Origin: JAAUTG01 sp964458705
Lineage (GTDB): Bacteria > Bacteroidota > Bacteroidia > Chitinophagales > Saprospiraceae
Assembly (NCBI GenBank): GCA_964458705.1
Contig: CAYWKD010000007.1
Location: 1 to 64,000, forward strand
Direction: 5' to 3'
DNA: 64,000 bases
Made by a program: the position numbers and the translations under genes. Each line of letters opens with the position of its first letter. The first letter of the stretch is position 1. Below are positions 54,572 through 63,423 of this stretch, one piece after another. The notes below the pieces were generated by a model. That model was not told the DNA's origin. It did no database searches and saw only the letters and a program-made list of their open reading frames with translations.

Positions 54572-56413
54572 CTACATACGCTCTGGCATTTCAATACCCA
54601 ATAATCCCATTGCAGCCGCTAGTACGTCCGCTATCACAGCACTCAGCTCTAGTCGAAAATGCTTAGCGGCGGTAGATTGTGCTTTTAAGATGGAGTAGTC
54701 GTGGTAGAATTTATGGAATTGCTTTGCCAAATCGTAGCAGTAATTTGCAATCTCGGATGGATCGTAGTTCTCAGCCGCTGTTTTTACAACTTCTGGATAG
54801 TTATATACCTTGCTCAATAGGTCTTTTTCAGCCGCCTCAATTGTTTTGTACTTAGAGTAGTCTAGTGTTTGTTTGCCTGCTTTTTTAAGAATAGATTGGA
54901 TACGTACATAAGCATTTTGGACATACGGTCCAGTTTGCCCTTGCATATCTACTGATTCCTTTGGATCAAAGGTCATCCGCTTTTTAGGTTGTACTTTGAT
55001 AATAAAGAATTTCAAAGCCGCTAACCCGATTTTTCGAATGATCTCTTCTTTTCTTTCCGCTGAAAGATCATCTAACTCTCCCCGCTCTTCCACATTTTTA
55101 CGTGCCTCTTCGATCACTTCATTCATCAGGTCATCTGCATCTACTACTGTCCCTTCGCGGCTTTTCATTTTTCCTGTCGGCAAGTCCACCATACCATAGG
55201 ATAGGTGATGCAAACCTTCTGCATAAGGAGCTTTTAAGCGTTTCATGATTTCAAAAAGCACCTGAAAGTGATAGTTCTGTTCATCTGCTACGGTATAGAC
55301 CATTCGACTGGCTTTAAAGTCTTCATATCTCAATTGAGCTGTACCAATATCTTGCGTCATGTAAACCGAAGTGCCGTCGCTTCGTAACACGATTTTATGA
55401 TCGAGTTTAGCGTCTGTCAGATCAATCCAAACTGAGCCATCTTCTTTTTGGTAGAATGTGCCATCTGCTAGTCCTTGCTCCACACTTTCCTTTCCTAATA
55501 AATAGGTTTCTGATTCGTAGTATAATTTATCGAAATGGACGCCCATCTGTTCATAAGTTGCATTGAATCCCTGATAGACCCAGCCATTCATTTGCTTCCA
55601 CAGATTGTGAATGCCGAGATTGTTAGCTTCCCATTGCAGTAACATTTGTCGAGCTTCTGCCCCTAGTTGGCTGTACTCGTTGAAGTAGGTATTTTTATAT
55701 GTTTTAAAGAAATCTGCTTCGTCTTGATCTTTTTTGTGTTTACTTTCATAGATTGCTTTGGCTTCGCTGGTTTGTTGCCATAGTTTATATTCTTCCTGAA
55801 ATTTTTGTTCAAAAAGCACATAGTATTTACCGACAAAGTGATCGCTCTTCATACCGCTAGATGTAGGCGTTTCTCCCATTCCGAAGTTGCGCCAAGCCAG
55901 CATACTTTTACAAATGGCAATTCCACGATCGTTGATAATTTGGACTTTTACAACATCATAGCCTGCGGCATCTAAAATTTGCGAGCAAGACCAACCTAAA
56001 AGTATGTTACGAATGTGACCTAGATGCAATGGCTTGTTTGTATTTGGCGAAGAAAATTCTACCATTACTTTTTCCTGCTTTCTAGGTAAGCGCCCATAGT
56101 GCTGGTCAGAAGCTGCTCGAGTAAGAAACTGTAGCCAAAAATCATCACTGATCACCAAGTTCAAAAATCCTTTTATTACATTAAAATCCGTAACTTCTGC
56201 TACATTATCCTTTAGGTACTGCCCCAATTCTTGACCGATTTCGTCAGGTTTTTTTTTGGCCACCTTTGTGAACGGGAAGACAACCACGGTGTAGTCGCCC
56301 TCAAATTCTTTTCTAGTGGGATTAATCGTTATTTTTTCTGCTTGAAAATCAATATTGTACAGTGCTTTTACGCCTGCTGCTACTCCTGTCTGTATGATAG
56401 TATAAATATCCAT
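54572..56413 (-). CDS. argS: Arginyl-tRNA synthetase
   Basis: A 613-residue class I aminoacyl-tRNA synthetase that charges tRNA-Arg. The HIGH site is HLGH (residues 130-133) in SSPNTNKPLHLGHIRNILLG; the KMSKS counterpart is the variant GKMKSREGTVV near residue 410. The N-terminal 100 residues are the ArgS-specific domain and the C-terminal part (HKFYHDYSILK, then SAVIADVLAAAMGLLGIEMPERM) is the anticodon-binding helical domain. The length is normal. A -7 element lies 50 bases upstream. Confidence 0.97.
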   Translation of the reverse strand: MDIYTIIQTGVAAGVKALYNIDFQAEKITINPTRKEFEGDYTVVVFPFTKVAKKKPDEIGQELGQYLKDNVAEVTDFNVIKGFLNLVISDDFWLQFLTRAASDQHYGRLPRKQEKVMVEFSSPNTNKPLHLGHIRNILLGWSCSQILDAAGYDVVKVQIINDRGIAICKSMLAWRNFGMGETPTSSGMKSDHFVGKYYVLFEQKFQEEYKLWQQTSEAKAIYESKHKKDQDEADFFKTYKNTYFNEYSQLGAEARQMLLQWEANNLGIHNLWKQMNGWVYQGFNATYEQMGVHFDKLYYESETYLLGKESVEQGLADGTFYQKEDGSVWIDLTDAKLDHKIVLRSDGTSVYMTQDIGTAQLRYEDFKASRMVYTVADEQNYHFQVLFEIMKRLKAPYAEGLHHLSYGMVDLPTGKMKSREGTVVDADDLMNEVIEEARKNVEERGELDDLSAERKEEIIRKIGLAALKFFIIKVQPKKRMTFDPKESVDMQGQTGPYVQNAYVRIQSILKKAGKQTLDYSKYKTIEAAEKDLLSKVYNYPEVVKTAAENYDPSEIANYCYDLAKQFHKFYHDYSILKAQSTAAKHFRLELSAVIADVLAAAMGLLGIEMPERM

Positions 56414-56462
56414 TCGCCTCCTTATGTATTGATTTGAGTGAAACTACTCCTTGAAATCATCG

Positions 56463-56470
56463 CAAAAGTA
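56463..56470 (-). promoter_or_regulatory. -7 element upstream of argS
   Basis: Minus strand TACTTTTG matches TAnnTTTG. No TTTG at the expected -33 position. Confidence 0.35.
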
Positions 56471-56538
56471 ATATTAAAGTTTAAGAAAAAAGTTCGATAC
56501 AGCAAGAACAGAACACGATCTTCTTTCACGGCTATGTG

Positions 56539-57027
56539 TTATGCTAAGTCAAATCGGTCGAATTTTAAGTAGTCTAGGTTGACTTGCGGTGGCAAAAAGC
56601 TGGAGGTATCACCACCACCTTTTATGATTTCTCTCACAATCGTAGAGCTAATGTGTGAATAACCGGGTTGAGCAATCAAAAAAATAGTTTCTAAACCACC
56701 ACCGATATTATTGTTTAGCTGTGAAATAGTTTTTTCGTAATCAAAGTCAGAGGCGTTTCTAAGTCCTCTTAATAAAAAATCTGCACCAATGTTCTTACAA
56801 TAATGAGCCGTCAATCGCTTGAAGCTGTCTACTTCTACGCCTTTTTCATCCGCAAAAACAACGTTCAACCACTCTAGTCTTTGCTCTAGTGAGAAGAGAT
56901 ATTTCTTCTGTGAGTTGATTCCAATGGCAACAATAATCTTATCAAATAAGGGTAGTGCACGCTTGACTATATCAACGTGACCAACGGTAATGGGATCAAA
57001 AGAACCGGGGAAAACTGCTATTTTCAT
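56539..57027 (-). CDS. coaD: Pantetheine-phosphate adenylyltransferase
   Basis: A 162-residue enzyme that adenylates 4'-phosphopantetheine in coenzyme A synthesis. It has the nucleotidyltransferase motif FPGSFDPITVGHVDI (TxGH), the LRNASDFDYE segment and the ISSTIVREI motif near the end. All core features are present and the length is typical. coaBC lies elsewhere in the window (26.8 kb). It is divergent from rpmI-rplT. Confidence 0.95.
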   Translation of the reverse strand: MKIAVFPGSFDPITVGHVDIVKRALPLFDKIIVAIGINSQKKYLFSLEQRLEWLNVVFADEKGVEVDSFKRLTAHYCKNIGADFLLRGLRNASDFDYEKTISQLNNNIGGGLETIFLIAQPGYSHISSTIVREIIKGGGDTSSFLPPQVNLDYLKFDRFDLA

Positions 57028-57188
57028 ATTTTATTTGTTGGATATTTAAATACCAAATAATGCTTTAAAATCTTGATCTCTAGTCAATTTTTCAGGAACA
57101 TTCTTCACCAAAATATTAGAAAGATAAGATATTCACTTTCAAACACTAGGGATCGGCTATCTGATTTTAAAATAAAAGTTACATAAAA

Positions 57189-57218
57189 TTGCTTTTCAAA
57201 TAGATAAATGTATCTTTG
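57189..57218 (+). promoter_or_regulatory. Promoter of rpmI-rplT
   Basis: TTG (57189-57191), 19-base spacer and TATCTTTG (57211-57218) match the Bacteroidota boxes; the predicted start leaves a leader of about 20 bases to rpmI. Confidence 0.6.
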
Positions 57219-57244
57219 CCAACCATTTGAAAAAATAGAGGAAT

Positions 57245-57442
57245 ATGCCAAAGACTAAGACTCACTCCAGTGCAAAAAAGCGTTTTAAGCTCACTGGAAA
57301 AGGTAAGGTAAAGCGTTTTCAAGCGGGTAAGCGTCACATGATGCGTAAGAAAAGTAAGCGAGCATTGAACCGCTTATCTGGTTCTGCCATCGTACATGAA
57401 GCAGATGAAAAGCGCGTAAAACGTTTATTAGGAATTAATTAG
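57245..57442 (+). CDS. rpmI: 50S ribosomal protein L35
   Basis: A 65-residue basic protein beginning MPKTKTHSSAKKRFKLTGKGKVKRFQAGKRHMM, diagnostic of bL35. It belongs to the 50S subunit. rplT follows 116 bases later. In most bacteria infC precedes it; here no infC is seen within the window, since coaD is divergent upstream. Promoter at 57189-57218. Confidence 0.97.
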   Translation: MPKTKTHSSAKKRFKLTGKGKVKRFQAGKRHMMRKKSKRALNRLSGSAIVHEADEKRVKRLLGIN

Positions 57443-57558
57443 ACATTATTTTTTAACGAGAATACAGGTTAAGGTACTTATAAATTGCAAAGTTCACTAG
57501 ACTAGGTTGTGCTTTCGCAAGAAAAAAGTCTCTGTATTGTACTAAAAATCAATTTAAT

Positions 57559-57912
57559 ATGCCTCGTTCGGTCAATCATGTAGCGTCTAGGAGAAGGCGC
57601 AAAAAAATTCTAAAAGCAGCAAGAGGTTATTTTGGTGCAAGAAGTAAGGTTTATACGGTGGCTAAGAATGCTCTTCAAAAAGGATTGCAATACGCCTACC
57701 GAGATCGCAAAAACAAGAAACGTGCTTTCAGGAGATTGTGGATAGCTAGAATCAATGCTGCATCAAGAATGTATGGATTGAGCTATTCAAAGTTTATTTA
57801 TCTACTGAAAGAAAAAAATGTAGGACTAAATCGTAAAGTTCTGGCTGATTTAGCTATGAATCATCCTAATACGTTCAAAGCTATAGTTGAGGATGTGAAA
57901 GGCAAGGATTGA
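57559..57912 (+). CDS. rplT: 50S ribosomal protein L20
   Basis: A 117-residue basic protein, MPRSVNHVASRRRRKKILKAARGYFGARSKVYTVAKNALQKG, characteristic of bL20, which binds 23S rRNA early in 50S assembly. The downstream hairpin at 57932-57968 ends the operon. In other bacteria L20 represses its own operon by binding the leader; whether this holds here is not visible. Confidence 0.97.
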   Translation: MPRSVNHVASRRRRKKILKAARGYFGARSKVYTVAKNALQKGLQYAYRDRKNKKRAFRRLWIARINAASRMYGLSYSKFIYLLKEKNVGLNRKVLADLAMNHPNTFKAIVEDVKGKD

Positions 57913-57931
57913 GTTTTAGTTAAGGAATAAG

Positions 57932-57968
57932 AGTCCTGTCAAGTTGATAAAATTTGACAGGACTTTTT
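57932..57968 (+). terminator. Intrinsic terminator of rpmI-rplT
   Basis: AGTCCTGTCAA (57932-57942) pairs with TTGACAGGACT (57954-57964), 11 bp with an 11-base loop, followed by TTTTT (57964-57968). Confidence 0.88.
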
Positions 57969-57970
57969 GT

Positions 57971-58801
57971 TCAGAAATTTAATAAAGCCAAACCAATATT
58001 AATAGGTGTTAGCTCAGGTCCGCGATCGTCTTTAAATAATGGCACTAGCGAACATTGAGCGTAAACACTTATTGGCCCTATGCCAATTCTTCCCTCTAAG
58101 CCGTAGCGAAAATTATTCAAATTAAAATCATCTTTTATTTTGGTCTTGTTTCCTCCGTCCGTCTTTAGTTTTTGTCTAGAGCCAATCATCAGTCCTGCAT
58201 AACCACCACCACTTACGAAAAATTTGCTTCGATCATCAGAGATGGTCAGCATCAAGGGAATTTCTATAAATGTTGTACGAAGATTATTTTTTTTGTAATC
58301 TCCTTCAAGCGGTTCGGTTTCAAATGTAGAGGCTTTTTCATCAATCAAAAAGTTGTTTGCAAATCTATACTGCATCCAAGATAAGCTAAGTCCATATTCT
58401 AAACTCACATTTCTCTTAATGAAGTACAATCGATTTCTAATCAAATGCCAATTAATATTAATGGAACGTCCGTAAAGTAAATCAAGTTCGCTCAATTCTT
58501 CAGGTAAGTTAAAATTATCATCAAAAAGATAGCCACTTGTACCAATATCCAACATTCCTATTCTTACGTCATTGGAGCAGAAGGACTTGTCCCTAGAATC
58601 ATCATCATCGTCCTCCCAGTCAAATTCCCAGTCGCTGTCTTCCACTTCCTCTTCTATTTCCTCTTCCACTTGATTTTCAATTTCCACTTTTTCTTCTACG
58701 ATTACTTTTTGGACTGTATCCACTTTTGTTGTGTCTGTTTGTGCATTTAAGCTAACTCCGAAGAGAAGCCATACCATGCAGAAAAAAATGATGTTTTTCA
58801 T
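57971..58801 (-). CDS. Outer-membrane beta-barrel protein with acidic N-terminal region
   Basis: A 276-residue protein with a signal peptide (to LNAQ). Residues about 35-70 are extremely acidic (EEEIEEEVEDSDWEF, then DWEDDDDD), then a PorT-like (outer-membrane, OMP_b-brl type) barrel: alternating hydrophobic strands with aromatic ends, e.g. GGGYAGLMIG, YGLEGRIGIGPISVYAQCSLVPLF, and INIGLALLNF at the C terminus. It is the third gene of the sigma/anti-sigma operon, 92 bases after it, and may be a target or sensor output of that pair; this is inference from position. Confidence 0.75.
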   Translation of the reverse strand: MKNIIFFCMVWLLFGVSLNAQTDTTKVDTVQKVIVEEKVEIENQVEEEIEEEVEDSDWEFDWEDDDDDSRDKSFCSNDVRIGMLDIGTSGYLFDDNFNLPEELSELDLLYGRSININWHLIRNRLYFIKRNVSLEYGLSLSWMQYRFANNFLIDEKASTFETEPLEGDYKKNNLRTTFIEIPLMLTISDDRSKFFVSGGGYAGLMIGSRQKLKTDGGNKTKIKDDFNLNNFRYGLEGRIGIGPISVYAQCSLVPLFKDDRGPELTPINIGLALLNF

Positions 58802-58892
58802 AAATAAGTTGTTTTATTTCTTCTCTTTGCTTACAGCTGAGAGAAGTAGATTCTAAATTTTACAAATGTTTAAATTAGTGAGAATCGCCTCA

Positions 58893-59750
58893 TTAGTCAT
58901 CTACTAAATGTGCGAAATAGTTTGGAATTAATGCTTCTACTGTAACGCCTTCCAATGGCAGTTTTCCCAAGTATTGCTTAAGATTTGATAAATGTATTTT
59001 ACCTTTTGCTTCCATAGCACTAGCATTTGCAGAAATCCGCAAGCTTTCACTACTGCTAGGTTGTAATGCTTCTAGTGGCTTTGGAGGTAAAGTAGCTACA
59101 CTACTGAATTTTTCAGTAGCATTTATATCTGCAATTGATTCAGCAGTGAATTCAGTTAAAAGCGTCTCTTTTTTTGATAATGTTATTATTGGCTCTACTG
59201 CTACAAAGTTTTGTGATCCCTCTGGAAATTTAGTGACAGATGACGGCTTAGTTGAAGCAATTTGACGTTTTACAGGTTGTTCTGTTGGTTGATGCTGAGT
59301 AGAGGCTTCACTTTCTAAATTAGTCATGCTGTCTTTTTGATCCTCCAACGTTTCTAATGGCTCGTAGAATGAGGAACTACTGGCTTCTTCAACAGTTTTG
59401 TTCTCGGCGAAGCTGTTGAATAGTCGCTGATTAGCACTAAAATAACCTGCTAAATATCCAATTAATAGAATAGCAAGAGCAGCAGCAATGCTTCCCACTC
59501 TATACCATAATTTACTATTCATTCCTATCAATTTCACTTTTCCCTCCTCTTGAAGGAGTAACTCTTTGTGATCGAATACAATGGACTCATCAGGTACAAA
59601 AGTTGGTGCATCTCTGAGAGCCTCTATTTCACTTGCAATCAACGGATTGGCAGTGAGGAAAGCGCGCATCGCTTTTGTCTGATTGTCTGGAAGATTATTC
59701 TCCAAATAGTCGAGCGCAAACGCTTCGTAATTGGATTTGTTGATAGTCAT
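58893..59750 (-). CDS. Anti-sigma-factor-like membrane protein
   Basis: A 285-residue single-pass protein. Residues 1-85 form a cytoplasmic helical region (FALDYLENNLPDNQTKAMRAFL) similar in position to anti-sigma domains but without the zinc His/Cys residues. One membrane helix lies at about 85-108 (VGSIAAALAILLIGYLAGYF). The periplasmic part is Ser/Thr/Pro-rich and of low complexity. It starts one base after the ECF sigma gene ends (59752), so translational coupling and functional pairing are likely. Confidence 0.7.
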   Translation of the reverse strand: MTINKSNYEAFALDYLENNLPDNQTKAMRAFLTANPLIASEIEALRDAPTFVPDESIVFDHKELLLQEEGKVKLIGMNSKLWYRVGSIAAALAILLIGYLAGYFSANQRLFNSFAENKTVEEASSSSFYEPLETLEDQKDSMTNLESEASTQHQPTEQPVKRQIASTKPSSVTKFPEGSQNFVAVEPIITLSKKETLLTEFTAESIADINATEKFSSVATLPPKPLEALQPSSSESLRISANASAMEAKGKIHLSNLKQYLGKLPLEGVTVEALIPNYFAHLVDD

Positions 59751-59751
59751 A

Positions 59752-60243
59752 TTATACGGCTTTATCTAAGCGATTAATTGCTAGTTGTAATTTTTTTCTT
59801 GCCCTGAATAGATAAACTTTCACTTGCGAAAGAGATAGTTCTGTCATTTCTGCAATTTCCTCGTAGCTGTATCCCTCATAATCTCGCAGCAGCACTAGCG
59901 ATCTTTGTATCGGACTAAGATTAGCTAAACTCTTATCCATTAAGTCCCTGGCCTCTAGCTGATCGGTGAATTCACCACCTGGTCTTTCTGGCATATTTTG
60001 ATAGGTGTGCACAAATTTTCGTTTGCGAATCAAATCTATCATGGTGTTGTGTGCAATAGAAAATAAGTAGGATTTTGACTTTTCTACATTCACTACTTCT
60101 CTTTTTAGCCATAACTTTTCAAACGATTGTTGGATAACATCTTCAGCATCTGCACGATTTGTTAAACTTTTCAGGACAAATCGAAACACAGCATCTGAAT
60201 TGAGTCTTACGCAACTGTTATATTCTTGAGTGGTCATAGGCAA
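59752..60243 (-). CDS. ECF-type RNA polymerase sigma factor
   Basis: A 163-residue sigma-70-family protein with only regions 2 and 4. Region 2 is VFRFVLKSLTNRADAEDVIQQSFEKLWL and YLFSIAHNTMIDLIRKRK (core and -10 contacts). Region 4 is LVLLRDYEGYSYEEIAEMTELSLSQVKVYLFRARKKLQ (-35 helix-turn-helix). The gene is first in an operon with an anti-sigma-like membrane protein and a beta-barrel protein. It should respond to an envelope signal; target promoters are not visible here. Confidence 0.92.
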   Translation of the reverse strand: MPMTTQEYNSCVRLNSDAVFRFVLKSLTNRADAEDVIQQSFEKLWLKREVVNVEKSKSYLFSIAHNTMIDLIRKRKFVHTYQNMPERPGGEFTDQLEARDLMDKSLANLSPIQRSLVLLRDYEGYSYEEIAEMTELSLSQVKVYLFRARKKLQLAINRLDKAV

Positions 60244-60439
60244 TCAAAAAGAGTAAGTTTATCCATTATTCGTCAGTAGTACGATTTAGATATTTGGAAA
60301 GTTACAGCTTAGATTTTTTTCTACCCAATCACTTAATCTTATTGGTAACGTTGTTTATCGCTATTGTTCTTTGATGATGTTGTAAATTGCAGGTGATAAT
60401 ATTTCAATTTCAGATTAATCCTAAGCAAATAAAATAGGT

Positions 60440-60916
60440 ATGTCAAAGCAATTTACACATCTGGACGCTGCTGATAATCCTTCTATGGTTGATATTGGCG
60501 AAAAAAAAGTTACTAAGCGAATAGCAACAGCACGTTCTACTGTCATTTTAACAGATGAAATACTAACATTGCTCGAAGGCGATGAAATTCAGACAAAGAA
60601 AGGTCCAGTTTTCCAGACAGCTATTATTGCAGGAGTAATGGCTGCAAAGAAAACAAGTGAGTTGATACCGCTTTGTCATCCTTTGGCCTTAGATAACTGT
60701 AAAGTGAAGATTGAACTTAATGAACGGTGCGAAGTCGTGATTGACTGTACTGCCAAGATAACGGGAAAAACAGGTGTAGAAATGGAGGCACTCACAGGCG
60801 CAACAGTTGCAGCACTCACTATTTATGATATGTGTAAAGCCTTTTCACACGACATCATTATAAAAGAGACAAGACTTATGGCAAAATCTGGCGGTAAGGA
60901 GGATTTTGAGCGATAG
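60440..60916 (+). CDS. moaC: Cyclic pyranopterin monophosphate synthase MoaC
   Basis: A 158-residue enzyme of molybdenum cofactor synthesis. It has the MVDIGEKKVTKRIATARS opening, KKGPVFQTAIIAGVMAAKKTSELIPLCHPL with catalytic Lys and His, GKTGVEMEALTGATVAALTIYDMCKA, and the ETRLMAKSGGKED end. All expected residues are present. moaA and other moa genes are not in the window. No clear promoter; a 196-base gap precedes it. Confidence 0.95.
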   Translation: MSKQFTHLDAADNPSMVDIGEKKVTKRIATARSTVILTDEILTLLEGDEIQTKKGPVFQTAIIAGVMAAKKTSELIPLCHPLALDNCKVKIELNERCEVVIDCTAKITGKTGVEMEALTGATVAALTIYDMCKAFSHDIIIKETRLMAKSGGKEDFER

Positions 60917-61104
60917 CTACTAATTAATATTGTCAAATTGGCACCTATTTATTTTTTATTTTTTCTAATGACAACTAGAGGCTGCAATAATGACAGTTCA
61001 GCACGATTGGCACATTGTATGCTATATTAGTAGTATGTAAAACGCACAAGGTTTAGAATCTTTAAATTTTATTAATTACTTAAACATATAAAATCAGATC
61101 AACG

Positions 61105-61380
61105 ATGATGATGAAGCCTATCAACGACAGAGTAGTCGTGAAGCCAGCTCCGGCTGACACTAAGACCAAAGGAGGAATTATTATTCCAGACACAGCTAAG
61201 GAGAAGCCACAACGTGGTGAAGTAGTAGCAGTTGGTCCAGGTAAAGAAGGCAACTTAATGAATGTTGCTGCTGGTGACATTGTATTATACGGTAAGTATG
61301 CTGGACAAGAATTGAACTACGAAGGTGAGGATTATCTTATCATGCGAGAAGATGACATCCTAGTTATCTTGGGAGAATAA
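61105..61380 (+). CDS. groES: Co-chaperonin GroES
   Basis: A 91-residue protein. Three tandem ATGs open the gene; the family reads MKPINDRVVVKPA, so the third ATG (61111) may be used. The mobile loop AKEKPQRGEVVAVGPGKEG is typical, and the end LIMREDDILVILGE matches. It caps GroEL for assisted protein folding. groEL follows 107 bases later. No CIRCE operator was seen in the 188-base upstream region. Confidence 0.97.
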   Translation: MMMKPINDRVVVKPAPADTKTKGGIIIPDTAKEKPQRGEVVAVGPGKEGNLMNVAAGDIVLYGKYAGQELNYEGEDYLIMREDDILVILGE

Positions 61381-61487
61381 CGCTCCATTAAGAATTATTT
61401 TAGTCTGACTTTAAAAGCCTATTGGCAGTTTAAATGTCTGACTGTTAAGCAAAATCATTTTTTCAAAATTAAAAAATAACACTTAAA

Positions 61488-63125
61488 ATGGCTAAAGAAA
61501 TTAGCTTTAATAGTGATGCAAGAGAGCAACTGAAAGCAGGTGTTGATGCCCTTGCAAATGCGGTAAAAGTAACGCTTGGTCCTAAGGGACGTAATGTTGT
61601 AATTCAAAAGAGCTTTGGTGCGCCAATTGTAACAAAGGATGGCGTTACGGTAGCCAAAGAAATTGAGTTGGATGATGCAGTCCAAAATATGGGTGCTCAA
61701 CTAGTGAAAGAGGTAGCATCTAAAACAGCAGACGCAGCAGGTGATGGTACAACAACTGCGACTGTTTTGGCACAAGCTATTATTACAGCAGGTTTGAAAA
61801 ACGTAACCGCTGGCGCAAATCCAATGGATTTAAAGCGTGGTATTGATAAAGCAGTAGGTGCTGTGATTGCCAATCTAAGAGAGCAATCTGAAGTAGTCGG
61901 TGACGACTTCGATAAAATAAAGCAAGTAGCTTCAATTTCTGCTAACAACGATAATCAAATTGGTGAGCTAATTGCTGATGCAATGAAGCGTGTTTCCAAA
62001 AATGGTGTAATTACTGTTGAGGAAGCAAAAGGAACAGATACTCATGTAGAGGAAGTGTTGGGTATGCAATTTGATCGTGGATATTTATCTCCATATTTTG
62101 TAACAGATGCAGAGCAAATGATTACAGAATATGAATCACCTTACATTTTGATTCACGACAAAAAGATCAGTAACATGCAGGATGTGGTGCCGATCTTAGA
62201 AAAAGTAGTAGGTGCTGGTGGGTCTTTGCTAATTATTGCTGAGGATATCGAGTCTCAAGCACTAGGTGTATTGGTTGTAAACCGTCTGCGTGGTGGTTTG
62301 AAAGTAGTAGGTGTGAAAGCTCCAGGCTTTGGCGATCGTCGTAAAGCTATGTTAGAAGATATTGCCATTTTGACAGGTGGCACAGTAATTTCAGAGGAAA
62401 AAGGTTACAAATTAGACCAAACTGAATTATCTGATCTCGGTCGTGCTGAGAAAATCACAGTAGATAAAGATAATACAACTATTGTGAATGGTGCTGGGGA
62501 CAATGACCAAATCAATGCGCGCATTAATCAAATCAAGCAACAAATTGAAACAACTACTTCTGACTACGATCGGGAGAAGTTGCAGGAGCGTTTAGCGAAG
62601 TTGGCAGGTGGCGTAGCGGTATTGTACGTAGGTGCGCCAACGGAGGTAGAAATGAAAGAAAAGAAAGATCGTGTAGATGATGCTTTACATGCTACGCGTG
62701 CAGCCGTTGAAGAAGGTATTGTAGTAGGTGGTGGTGTGGCATTAGTTCGTGGAATTGCTGCATTGCAAGGAATGAAAGGAGAAAACGAGGATGAAACCAT
62801 CGGTATTGATATTGTGAGAAAAGCATTGGAATCTCCATTGCGTACAATTGCTAATAATGCTGGTGCTGAAGGTAGTGTTGTATTGCAGAGGGTGATAAAC
62901 TCAAAAGGCAGTACAGGTTATAATGCTCGTACAGATAAGTTTGAAGACCTAAAGAGTGCTGGTGTTATTGATCCAACTAAAGTAACTAGAATTGCATTAG
63001 AAAATGCAGGTTCAATTGCAGGTATGGTATTGACGACAGAATGTGTCATCAGTGATAAGCCAGAGCCAGAGTCTTCAATGCCAGCAGGTGGTGGCATGCC
63101 AGGTGGTATGGGCGGCATGATGTAA
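61488..63125 (+). CDS. groEL: Chaperonin GroEL
   Basis: A 545-residue chaperonin beginning AKEISFNSDAREQLKAGVDALA. The ATP-site DAAGDGTTTATVLAQ is intact (Asp of the P-loop region), as are GVKAPGFGDRRKAML and the C-terminal repeat GGMPGGMGGMM. It forms the double-ring folding machine with GroES. A terminator at 63184-63215 follows, so groES-groEL form a two-gene operon. Confidence 0.98.
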   Translation: MAKEISFNSDAREQLKAGVDALANAVKVTLGPKGRNVVIQKSFGAPIVTKDGVTVAKEIELDDAVQNMGAQLVKEVASKTADAAGDGTTTATVLAQAIITAGLKNVTAGANPMDLKRGIDKAVGAVIANLREQSEVVGDDFDKIKQVASISANNDNQIGELIADAMKRVSKNGVITVEEAKGTDTHVEEVLGMQFDRGYLSPYFVTDAEQMITEYESPYILIHDKKISNMQDVVPILEKVVGAGGSLLIIAEDIESQALGVLVVNRLRGGLKVVGVKAPGFGDRRKAMLEDIAILTGGTVISEEKGYKLDQTELSDLGRAEKITVDKDNTTIVNGAGDNDQINARINQIKQQIETTTSDYDREKLQERLAKLAGGVAVLYVGAPTEVEMKEKKDRVDDALHATRAAVEEGIVVGGGVALVRGIAALQGMKGENEDETIGIDIVRKALESPLRTIANNAGAEGSVVLQRVINSKGSTGYNARTDKFEDLKSAGVIDPTKVTRIALENAGSIAGMVLTTECVISDKPEPESSMPAGGGMPGGMGGMM

Positions 63126-63183
63126 GATCCTTTTTGTTGATTTATCTGTGTCTCTCTTTTGAGAGATATATCTGAAGTCTAAT

Positions 63184-63215
63184 AAAGCCTATCCTGCTTT
63201 GGGATAGGCTTTTCT
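63184..63215 (+). terminator. Intrinsic terminator of groESL
   Basis: AAAGCCTATCC (63184-63194) pairs with GGATAGGCTTT (63202-63212), 11 bp with a 7-base loop, followed by a short T-rich tail. Confidence 0.75.
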
Positions 63216-63423
63216 TACAATTAAGCAAATATAGCTTTGCCTAAACACAGTTTTAATAATGCTGTTTCATCAGTAATTCAATGTAAGCAATATAGATTTA
63301 ATACTGGTTCTAATAAAATGTAATAGTGGCGACAACAAAACCTTTTATTTTACTAGTAAAGAATGATTGTTTTGTACATATTGTGAATATATTTAACATT
63401 TTTTCACTAAACACAAGAATATT

